NCBI GenBank assembly: GCA_035578905.1
Contig: JAQJVL010000102.1
Span: forward strand, 1,273,501-1,337,500
DNA from: Stictocephala bisonia
Lineage: Eukaryota > Arthropoda > Insecta > Hemiptera > Membracidae
Direction: 5' to 3'
Length of the DNA: 64,000 bases
Within the stretch, counting starts at the first letter, position 1. Each line of letters opens with the position of its first letter. This document shows, piece after piece, positions 45,910 through 55,181 of the stretch. Under the pieces are notes generated by a model, which saw only the letters and a list, made by a program, of their open reading frames with translations, was not told the origin of the DNA and searched no databases. The position numbers and the translations under genes were made by a program.

Positions 45910-46984
45910 TTAACCCTTTGAGGAGTAATCACGTCATATGACGTGACATTTACGATGTCCATAAGGAGTAGTGTAAATTTTACTAAAAATGCGTTTGGGA
46001 GTAAAAAATAAAATTGCACAATTTAAACAAAATTGTTATTATTTATTCATATAAATGCATATGAGAATATTTACATAGAATGATTTTTTTATGTTTCGTA
46101 CTTTTTTTGTTTAGTACTTTTTTTATAGTATGAAAAAGTTCAAAACAAGGATCAATGCATAAGGCGACTCGGCAGTCTGGACATTCGTAAGAAGTGTCTT
46201 TTCGTTTTTTAGGATTTCGTGATGAGTTTGCACAAACATAACACTGCCTTTGTATTTTCCTTTTACGTTCTTGATTATTAGGTAGAGATTTTATGAAGTG
46301 CCGTTCAGTCAATCGGAGCGGGTGCTTATCGCCCGTCAAGCAGCGTGGGATTGCCGGTTGTTTCTCTTTCGGTGTGTAGTGAGTTTCAAGGACTTTCATT
46401 CTTTCAGCAATATTCATTTACTGCCTGCCTAATTTCCTCACTTCGTAGTAATCTATCTCGATCTAAGTCCATTTTGATAATAAACTGTACACTATTTTAT
46501 TTACACTTATACAATATTGTATGAATAAAACACTATACACTACTTAAACATATATACACTATATACAATAAAGCCTTGTGAAAACATAAATAATACTTGA
46601 TAACCACACCGTAACAATTACAAAACACGTCCAAGAAATAGGAGTTAGTAGCAAGTGACAGTGACTATTATTAGATGAGTGACAGTAGTAGGGGGAAAAG
46701 CACGCGAATAATTACTATAGGTGAAATAAAAGCGGCAGTATGACGTCACTAATCGACCTAGCAGGGGCCGTTAGATGCAAACACATGAGTAATAACAGCT
46801 GCGATGCGTCTTCATATTCCTGGAAACATTATTTGTACGAACTCCATAACGTAGCAGCACAAACGTGGCCATATGGTCTGTCACGTCATATGACGTGGTG
46901 ACTTCTTTGGGCCATTATCGTCGACCACGTCATATGACGTGGTTACTCAAAACTGCACATAGTGCGCACTCTTCAAAGGGTTAA
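45910..46984 (-). mobile_element. piggyBac deletion derivative (TTAA)
   Basis: TTAACCCTTTGAGGAGT begins at 45910. The right end, read on the reverse strand from 46984, is TTAACCCTTTGAAGAGTG, so the ends are well-matched inverted repeats with TTAA target sites. The 14-bp palindrome ACGTCATATGACGT occurs at 45931-45944, 46883-46896 and 46927-46940, i.e. subterminally at both ends. The interior keeps only the 3' end of a transposase gene. Confidence 0.9.
46043..46417 (-). pseudogene. piggyBac transposase C-terminal fragment (Cys-rich domain)
   Basis: This is an open frame of 124 codons. It reads MNIAERMKVLETH, then DKHPLRLTERHFIKSLP, then RKIQRQCYVCANSSRNPKKR, then TSYECPDCRVALCIDPCFEL and FHTIKK. 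The PLRLTxRHF segment before the Cys-rich domain and the C-x2-C ... C-x2-C ... CIDPCF..FH pattern are piggyBac signatures; this domain binds transposon ends. The DDD catalytic core is deleted, yet this frame is uninterrupted and has an ATG. It could in principle make a small DNA-binding protein; whether it is expressed is unknown. Confidence 0.88.
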
Positions 46985-47291
46985 ATAGGCTAATGTTTTC
47001 ATAAAAGAGCCACCTCTTCATTCTTCATCTATATCCAGCTGCCACTGGCCGTGCACTCAGACTAAATGTCCAGTCAATAACTTTAAATACATCAAATTGC
47101 AGATAAATAATTAAGTTGTAGCATAAATATTAAGTAATATACTCTCTAACCACATCCCTTATATACAACATTTTCTACAACATTAAAAAAATTGGTAATA
47201 GAATAACTTATAAAACATTTACTTGACAAAAGTCATTTAAACAGAAGTCAAATTTAGACTTTGAAAGGAAACAACAATTGCTTCATTTTAC
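46985..47291. other. Mios intron sequence
   Basis: AT-rich spacer, with nothing recognised. Confidence 0.5.
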
Positions 47292-47445
47292 AGCTTTTTT
47301 TTTATTTGTCGGTGGACATAGGCCTAGAGGCTTGTGTGTGAATTTTGTTCAACAAGTGAAGTACTAACCATTAGTTCAGTTGGGATTCAAATCTTGGGAC
47401 CTTGCACTCCACATTTATACCTTAGCTACTGAGCCATCACTAAGC
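47292..47445 (-). mobile_element. tRNA-derived SINE (second family)
   Basis: On the minus strand TGGCTCAGTAGCTAAGG (complement of 47420-47436) is an A-box/D-arm match. GTCCCAAGATTTGAATCCC about 25 nt later is a B-box/T-arm match (complement centred on 47382-47400). The tRNA-like head is followed by a short body and an A-rich stretch (complement of the T run at 47295-47303). It differs from the SINE at 8.5 kb. Confidence 0.5.
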
Positions 47446-47970
47446 AATTTGAAAATTCTTCAGAAAAAAGAGTGGGAGTTACTGGAATTCTACCAGACCT
47501 CTTCACAAGACATGATAATCAGAACTGTGGTTACCTATTCTTGTAAGAATTTCTGTCCACCTTTAAGACAATCCATATCATGAAAATCACATTACAGAAA
47601 TGAACATGCGCCCTTGCTATGCGATATTTCAATATTGGCTCTCTCTATAGATAAAGAACACCAACTATGGCAGAAGCTACACGTCTACCTTTCAAAGTAC
47701 ATGACAAGTTGAAAAGTTTATGAAACATGAGCTATAGAATGGTTGACTGACAGGCCCTTCTTAAGTAAATTTAATTGAAAGTTATTTAACATTTATTGAG
47801 TTTCTCAACAGAAAATTGCAAATAAAGAAATGAATGTTACAGTAGATTACTCATATACTGCTTACTCTTTCTTGAGATGATTACTTAGGGACATATATGT
47901 TATGAATACAAAAAACTGCAGTTCTAATAATTCACATAAAGAATTTTGACTACTACAAAAGTTATTATAC
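47446..47970. other. Mios intron sequence
   Basis: Nothing was recognised. Confidence 0.5.
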
Positions 47971-48209
47971 CAGATAATGCCATAGCAACAACATTAAGGT
48001 TGTCAGGGTAAGTATTGGGAGTGTCAGGTTGAGCACCACGTTTCAGGATATCTACGGCTTGGCGAAGACGAAGGTTGAACACAGCGATGGCAGCAGCACG
48101 GCATATCTCTCCATCTACTTCTAGGTTGTCCAGAAAAGTGGAGAGGGCTGAGAGATCACGTTCAAACAGCCAGCCACACAGCTGCAGAGCCTTATCTCGA
48201 TCATCACTC
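47971..48209 (-). CDS. Mios: Mios, most upstream exon found in the window
   Basis: The acceptor GTTGACTTTCAG precedes one base of a split codon, then SDDRDKALQLCGWLFERD, LEVDGEICRAAAIAVFNLRL, AVDILKRGAQ and NLNVVAMALSG, with donor TCTG|GTATAA. ALQLCGW, RAAAIAxFNL, AxxIL and LNVVAMALSG are conserved in animal Mios proteins and belong to the first part of the helical solenoid after the WD40 propeller. The upstream WD40 exons are not visible in 48.2-64 kb, so the preceding intron is at least 15.8 kb or the exons are too short for me to see. Confidence 0.95.
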
Positions 48210-49009
48210 CTGAAAGTCAACTCAAAAACTATCAGGATATCCTTTATTTATAAAGAAGTTTTACCTTTGTAAAGTCTGTACATAAAAATATTCACTCAGA
48301 GTGCACAATTTTGTCCAGAATGCCTTCACATCTATCAACCACACACAAATATAAGTTTTGTAACTTGTCCTATGAACACACATTAGGTGAACTAAGTAGT
48401 ATCTTTAACAAGTTACAGTAAAGCCCCATTTACCCAACGTAAATGGGCTGTGATGACATCAGATAAGTAAAAATGTTGAACGATAGAGAATGAAACTTAA
48501 AACATGGCATTAACTTTATTTTCCAAAGACACCACAACTCTTTTAAGGTTGGAAGCAATTTCAATACCTAAGTTTAATAAAACTACAGTAATGCACAGCG
48601 AATAAACAATTACAACTTAAACTAAGGTATTGTACAGTCACAAATAATGGTTTTGTTTATAAACTTAACTTAGCAAATACAGTAACGTGATAAATAAGCC
48701 TTGGAAAGTAAAGTAAAATGAAAATGTGTGAACAGTCAGGAAAATATTGATTAAGTGTATGAGTACAAAGTACAGTGACTACAATAGTAGTTAACTGTAA
48801 AATGCAAAATCACATTATCAAATTTATTTACTATATCTCTCTCACACTACTTGTGTTGCTACCTAATATTATAAACATCCAATGATATTGCTTAGTCTAT
48901 TTCAAACACGTTTATTTCATTTCTTTTTGTTTAACAGCTGAAGATTAATAAAATAACTGTATTAGATTACCATTGAAACCTTCAAGTCCAGTAAAGCGGA
49001 GCCCTATAA
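48210..49009. other. AT-rich upstream intron sequence
   Basis: CAGTAAAGCCCCATTTACCC at about 48418 looks like a pogo-type terminus preceded by TA, and CCCATTTAC...GTAAATGGG forms a short hairpin there. No partner end was found. Confidence 0.35.
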
Positions 49010-49383
49010 TCAAATGTAAATAAAACCATGCTATCAACCTTCCTTCGTTCATCATAATGAAAGATCTAACCTACTCTATATTACAAACACCATTGTTAAA
49101 ATTACTAAAGCTGTTTGAACTTTTTGGAAATCACTGTTTACATTTGAACAGCTGTTAATTTTCTATTTATTTGCATCTCCATACATGTTATTCTTATGGT
49201 CTAAAAAGTATTTTGAGGGCTTTTCATACAGTTCAGGGTGAAAATATTGAATAATTAAAACCTCATTGCACAACTACAGAGGCAAATTTTTTGACACCTC
49301 AACTATTTAAATTGGTCAAGGAATAAGGGAGGAGCTGTGTTGAACAAAACGGCTTCACGTACTATATATAAAGGATTTACGCT
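49010..49383 (+). repeat. Unknown interspersed repeat S, copy 2
   Basis: Matches 41610-42010 in the same orientation with scattered differences. It lacks the poly-A run of copy 1 and is followed immediately by a SINE fragment. Confidence 0.75.
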
Positions 49384-49540
49384 TTAAGACATCGATCATC
49401 AAGATATGGCCAAGTATAGATTGCAAATGAGTGAATGTAGTCATTGTTACAAACTAAGGCCGACCATTCCCAAGAAAATGTCATTAATTAATAGCCAAAT
49501 GACAAATGGTCAGCCGGTGGTTATTAAACCGGGCTATGTA
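49384..49540 (-). mobile_element. tRNA-derived SINE, copy 3 (truncated)
   Basis: It shares AAGACATCGATCATCAAGAT, GAATGTAGTCATTGTTACAA and TGTCATTAATTAATAGCC with the body of the SINE at 8.5 kb, in diverged form. The tRNA-like head is absent. Confidence 0.75.
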
Positions 49541-50039
49541 AAACTCGTATATGATTTGGTATATCAAAAATCACCAAGGTATAAGTCTTAAAATTATATT
49601 TACTATCCGAATTCACCATGAATATTGAGTGTTCCATTAGAAAAAAATTGAGTTTGTCATGTTAGAAAATGACAGCCATTTAGAAAAATGTTACCTTCAT
49701 ATTTTTTATCCTCCAAAAGCAAAAAAATGTTCCCCATTTAAAGTTTGTTGTCAGCTTTGTAGTTTACAAAATCCCAATGTTGGTACAGATAAAAACACAC
49801 CCTTTATAAATGTCTAGTTCTATTATTATGTACATTGTAATCATGCTAACATAATATGTCTTAATTTTAGATCTAACAAAAGTCATTACCAAATTTAATA
49901 ATTCAATTTTTTATAATTCCCATTTTTTGTGATATCAAAATAACATAGTAAATTGAATATTTTAATAATTGTATTGATTTTTTTTAAGATACACTGCCAA
50001 TATTATGATAAAAACTATCAAAATAGAAGGCATATATTT
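49541..50039. other. AT-rich sequence
   Basis: Nothing was recognised. Confidence 0.5.
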
Positions 50040-50311
50040 TCCCAAACATATTGGAAATTAAAATACTCACACAAGAATAAAGTTTACGAAAATATGTCAT
50101 AATTGTGCAATATGTCCTCCATTTGCAGCATGAATGACATCTAGTCAAATCTAGCTGAATTAATTCCAAAATGTACATAAGGTGTCTATAAGAAATTCAG
50201 CTATCAACTAGATGTCATCCGTGCTATAAATGAAGGACATATTGAACATTTATGATACAGTTTTGTAATCTTCATTCTTTTGTGAGTATTTTTATGTCCA
50301 ATATGTTTGGG
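50040..50311. repeat. Long inverted repeat, arms of about 120 bp, loop of about 32 bp
   Basis: The left arm 50040-50160 and right arm 50193-50311 are imperfect reverse complements. For instance TTTCCCAAACATATTGGA pairs with TCCAATATGTTTGGGTAAA, and AATGACATCTAGT pairs with ACTAGATGTCATC. A transcript would fold into one long hairpin. There are no coding features and no clear target duplication. Confidence 0.85.
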
Positions 50312-50341
50312 TAAAGCCCTTGTTACTAATAAATATAGCTA

Positions 50342-50886
50342 CAGTACAACCTCGGTATCCGGTCTAATGTGGCGAAGGTCAAGCCGGATAAGAAATAAGT
50401 CATAAATAACTTGGTTTTATTAGAGTAACTGAAAACAGACAGCATACGTTAAGTGGGGCACCTACAATTTCATGTGACCCAACGCGCTCAGCAGCAATTA
50501 TAATGAAATGAACGATGTTTATCACGATTGCCAACTTTGACGCTGCTTTACAATACAATACGAAAGATATTTAAAAATACAAAACTGTGTTTTAATTAGG
50601 CTATGAAAAATTCGAAGGTAAATGTTATGTACGTAAACAACATCACCAGCTCGGATCTTCAGGCGCATTATTAAATTATTACGCAGTAACAAGCAACCAT
50701 TTGTTGAGGGAGGATGACTAGTCAATACAGCGCCTGCAATTTGCAAAAACACTTATGTACAACATTTGCGTCTTAAAACTAAAAGGCGCCTCTGATTAAT
50801 TGTAATATTATCTTGTAAATAATTTTTATTGTTACCCACTTGCCGAACCGGATGACACGGACTGCCGGATGATCGAGGTTGTACTG
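50342..50886. mobile_element. Non-autonomous pogo/Tigger-type element
   Basis: It begins CAGTACAACCTCGGTATCCGG after TA (50340-50341) and ends with the reverse complement CCGGATGATCGAGGTTGTACTG at 50886. The 13 terminal bases match exactly, and further CCGGAT/ACCGGATGA repeats lie inside. The right-hand TA is not preserved. There is no transposase coding. Confidence 0.8.
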
Positions 50887-50944
50887 TGTTTAAAATCGGG
50901 TCATTTTTATCAGCCTGGATTGTGAGCGATGGGTGAGCCATTAT

Positions 50945-52270
50945 GAGCTCCCAACTGCTAGGTGCTTTTTTTTCGGCGCTTCGCAAACTTTTTTTGTAAA
51001 TATCATATATAATAATGAATGTGCTCCAAATGTAAATTTTATCATATTGTTTTTCGTCTCAAGAACTGTACATACACAAACTACCATAAAAATTTACAAC
51101 CAAATTTAGTAAATAATTATTGTCAAGTAAAAATTGGAAAATATTGTACGTAAATTATAACTTATAACCCTCCTTAGAGGAGCACTAAAGAGTTTTTGTA
51201 AATAATTCCAAGATAGCCAAATTGTTTATTATTTAGTCCATAAATAAATAATAAATGCATGCACTATAATAACATTTTAGATAAACTATTAGGGGTTTTT
51301 TTTTTTTAATGTATTGTTTTCATTAAAACACAAAAACGAAAAATGTGCAAAGTTACAGTACGGTACAATCATTGTAGGTACTCAAATAGTCCATGAAAAA
51401 ATTAAAAAAAGAAAGAAATCAGCATTGAATAGGACAGAAAGAAGTTGTTCAGGAATACCCTAAAACATAATTCTATATTTTTGTTTATTGGGGAAAATAA
51501 AAAAGTTACCACGGAAACAAAAAGTTTCTTGAACAATTACATAAAAATAAAAAAATAAGGGGTATGCATAATGTTTTATAATTTCGTGTTAAATGTACTT
51601 TACTAGTACACCTATTAGCTACAAGAAAATGTAACTAATATAACAAACAAAATATTCCAAAAAGTATAAAACTTATAACACCATAAATTAGCGTGTGCAA
51701 ATTGTATAAATAGCACTTGAAAAATTGTCCGCAATACAATCTAATCACAATATAAAATCATTTTTAGGACTCTTTGTAGGTACTAAAACTTGCTAGATGA
51801 CATATTTCTGAATAGAAATATACAAGAATTGTTAGATTACAGCCAAAAATAAAGTTTGAACAACAACTTTTGTCTAAAACAGCATAAATTATGCCTTTCC
51901 TCGCTTTTGGAAAACACACAAAAAAGGGTATACAACATTTGTTGTAAATAATCAATGCAGCTAAAACATTGTTTTGTTGGATAGGGTATTTCAATCTCTG
52001 CAGAATGACATTTAGTACGCCTAATTCCGTCTTCTGGTTATTCTTCAGTCATGTAACAAACATTGCCATTTTTTCCACTCCCGACTTTGCCAGTTGGGAA
52101 TCAAGCGAGAGTTTCATGTTGCACTTTTTAATTTTATTTCCTACGCTTATAAAATTGAATACAAAATTATTAAAAAATCTGAAATGTATACAACAGAACA
52201 TCCTGCATCGATTGATACCAACTTGTCATGCTTGCTTGATGATAAACATATGTTTTATTGATTTTAACGT
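50945..52270 (-). repeat. Unknown interspersed repeat R, copy 2
   Basis: The inverted counterpart of 39115-41165, lacking the nested LINE. A 173-codon plus-strand ORF at 51969-52490 overlaps it. It is hydrophobic, without conserved motifs, and is not supported as a gene. Confidence 0.75.
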
Positions 52271-52463
52271 AACAGCAAAAATCATGCTGTACTTCGCTTT
52301 TAGTAGGGAAATAGTGAACCACATAAATTATGTCATTGCTCACAATCCAGGGTTAAACAACCAGTATTATTGCTATATTTCTGCTGTTGGTGTGGGGAGA
52401 AGGAAGGAAGGTGTTCATGTATTGGAATATAAAAGAATGCGTTTGGAAACAATAACAAAAATA

Positions 52464-52553
52464 GAATTTAATGATTCTATTTTTCTATAGAATCATTAAA
52501 TTCAATAATTTATAGTTTGAACAGACTATAAATAGGTTATTTATAGTCTGTTC
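52464..52553. repeat. Two consecutive perfect hairpins
   Basis: Hairpin 1 has 17-bp arms (52464-52480 and 52487-52503) and a 6-nt loop. Hairpin 2 has 16-bp arms (52519-52534 and 52538-52553) and a 3-nt loop. Further TAGTCTATA and TAGACTATA repeats follow to about 52610. They are perfectly matched, so they are probably recent or maintained. Confidence 0.85.
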
Positions 52554-52753
52554 ATATTTATTTATGTAAATATTAGTCTATAAAATATATAAATAAAAAT
52601 ATTAGACTATAAAAACATTAGTCAATAAAGAATGAAAATTAAAAACATCTACAGTAAAAAACAATCTAACAAAAATATACATGTTGGTAACAAACTAAAA
52701 CAAATGTTAAAAAAAATTAAATAAAAATTGGGTGTGCGTCGGACCACACGGTG

Positions 52754-53062
52754 GAAGTTATACTTCTTTGGCCATTCTCATACACCCACTCACGCACACA
52801 AACAGACAGGATATATAAATGAAATATAAGACATTTTTCAATATTATTCAATATATTTATCTTCAATATATTATACGTGACTTCATTATTATATTATACA
52901 CCTATACTATCATTATCAGTAATTTCTTCGATTAAATTTCTTCGATTAACAATCGATTAATCGATAGTTCTTAAAAATTTGTTCTTACTTTTCAGCGTGA
53001 CGCGGTTTCTCGACCAACATCCCATCCCAAAGTGTCTAACGGGCGCAAAGAAGTATAACTTC
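52754..53062. repeat. 17-bp perfect inverted repeat pair
   Basis: GAAGTTATACTTCTTTG at 52754-52770 and its exact complement at 53046-53062, 275 bp apart. CG-richer sequence adjoins both (GTGCGTCGGACCACACGGTG and AACGGGCGC). They may be ends of an unclassified small element. No target duplication was found. Confidence 0.5.
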
Positions 53063-53719
53063 AATAATAACACATGTGGACAAGTAAATAAATAATAAAT
53101 AACTGAATTGTTCCAACACACATGGTCATCTAAAGTGTAAATTGTTAAATTGATTCCCACATCTACTGTTATAATTTTTAAAGATTTAAATTAAAAAATC
53201 TACTATGTTAGCTAAAATAAGACGTGTTGATAAACTGTAAGAAACACAACAATAAACAAATGTTATTGTTTAATTTATTGTTATTCAATGTTGGTTACTA
53301 AACAAATTATATTGTTGTTTGTGCAAATTTGATAAGTTACATCTTATTTATTTTATAGTTGTTTAATTCATTGTTATAATCTGCTATTTTTCTGTTGTTT
53401 CTTCTGATTATGTTTATTGTAAATTGTCTTGAAGATAGCCTTGGTATTTGTCATTTTAGCTTTTTGTATAATGTTTTGTTTTTTTATTTTGATTTTTATA
53501 CATTATATCACTGTTGGCATAACTATTCAAGGTTATTAGTTATTTTATTGTTTGTTGATTTAATTATTATATATCTGTTAATTTTCTGTTGTCCTGCTCC
53601 GATTATGTTATTGTGTGTTATCTGATAATGAAATGAGACAATTATTAGTTATTACGGCCATCACCCATTGAATATTACTTGAAATTGCCTTATAAGTAAA
53701 TTAATAGATTAACGAGTCA
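53063..53719. other. AT-rich sequence before array 3
   Basis: Nothing was recognised. Confidence 0.5.
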
Positions 53720-54308
53720 GTCATGTGTGTCTACAGGATGGGTGAAAGCGTCACATGAGTCACTTGTGCCTGCAGGGTGGGTGGAAGAGTCACATGAGTT
53801 ACTTCTGCCTGCAGGGTAGGTGGATGGGTCACATGAGTCACTTGTGTCTGCAGGGTGGGTGGATGGGTCATATGAGTTACTTGTGCCTGCAGGGTGGGTG
53901 CAGGATGGGTGGAAGGGTCACATGAGTTACTTGTGCCTGGAGGGTGGGTGGATGGGTCACATGAGTTACTTGTGCCTGCAGGGTGGGTGCAGGATGGGTG
54001 GAAGGGTCACATGAGTTACTTGTGCCTGGAGGGTGGGTGGATGGGTCACATGAGTTACTTGTGCCTGCAGGGTGGGTGCAGGATGGGTGGAAGGGTCACA
54101 TGAGTTACTTGTGCCTGGAGGGTGGGTGGACGGGTCATATGAGTTACTTGTGCCTGCAGGGTGGGTGCAGGATGGGTGGAAGGGTCACATGAGTTACTTG
54201 TGCCTGGAGGGTGGGTGGACGGGTCATATGAGTTACTTGTGCCTGCAGGGTGGGTGCAGGATGGGTGGAAGGGTCACATGAGTTACTTGTGCCTGGAGGG
54301 TGGGTTGA
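53720..54308. repeat. Minisatellite array 3 with 89-bp higher-order units
   Basis: The basic unit is about 39-40 bp: GGGTGGGTGGATGGGTCACA followed by TGAGTTACTTGTGCCTGCA. From about 53890 a 39-bp unit alternates with a 50-bp unit carrying an extra GCAGGATGGGT, giving an 89-bp period repeated about 4.5 times. The GGGTGGGTGGATGGGTCA half matches the core of array 2. ORFs here repeat every 89 bp and are artefacts. Confidence 0.95.
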
Positions 54309-54317
54309 TTGGTGCAC

Positions 54318-54412
54318 TTCAATGACAATTAAAAATCAGTGGTTATCAGCTGATTCCTTTAAATATTTGTTTTGACCCTGATTGTGATCTTCCTGAGAAC
54401 ATTTATCTTATA
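54318..54412 (-). mobile_element. tRNA-derived SINE, copy 4 (diverged fragment)
   Basis: GTGGTTATCAGCTGATTCCT and TTTTGACCCTGATTGTGATC correspond to the distal body of the SINE at 8.5 kb (GTGGTTATCAGCTGATCCTT, TTGACTCTGATTGGGATC). It lies 10 bp past array 3. Confidence 0.55.
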
Positions 54413-54929
54413 CATTTTTACTGTAGAAATAAATACTTACATGTGAAAAGTGCTAGTGCAAGAAAAGTGCTTTAATTAAAGCAAACTTGGATTGTAGCTT
54501 CACTTCAAAACAATACAAAGTGAAATATTTATAGCAACAAAATAATAGCACAGAAAGTCACTTAATTTAAAAATCTACATAACATATTCAAATACAAATT
54601 ATGAAATATTGTTCTGTCTCTTCTTTCCAGTATAGGACCAACTTCCTACTGACTGAAAAACAGACTAGTAGCTCCAAAATATAAATTTTTTACATATTTG
54701 CATGCTTTGTCTCCAGTCCAGTGTACCACTGCTTTCCTATCGTTTTGTACATGAGTCATAGGCCTAGTTCTTTAACAGGGAAGTGTTCAATAGCTTAACA
54801 AGAAGACCTGAATATCTCATCAGGCCCCTTTGATAATATTGATTGATGTACTCTTGCAGTAATTATGAAGAAATTAAAACTACAAGTTTCTTCATTTGTA
54901 CAAGAGATTTATATTTAATGACTACAGTA
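54413..54929. other. AT-rich sequence
   Basis: Nothing was recognised before the pogo terminus at 54930. Confidence 0.5.
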
Positions 54930-55181
54930 CAGTCTCTATAATCCGACTGTGCGTCAGTCTGGCACGTTCAGTAATCCGGCACTACGCCACCGACTGTGGG
55001 TATGACTGAATTAGGTCAGCTGTTGAATCACGTGACAGCAGGTGTATCTATTTTCCACTGTCTGTCTGTCAGTCTATATTGAAGGCATCACGTAAGTGTA
55101 CAGTATTGCAAAACAGTATGTCTAGCAGTTTTAACAGATTTTATTACCGATACTGTAACAAGTTATAATTAATTGTGTGCG

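Noticed and set aside
51969..52490. 173-codon plus-strand ORF
   Set aside because: It overlaps unknown repeat R, ends in a perfect hairpin, is hydrophobic and low in information, and the homologous copy at 39 kb is not open.
52952..52965. 14-bp palindrome ATCGATTAATCGAT considered as an operator or element end
   Set aside because: Isolated, with no partner or flanking structure; expected now and then in AT-rich sequence.
53820..54281. Identical ORFs spaced every 89 bp
   Set aside because: Products of the higher-order repeat in array 3, not a gene family.
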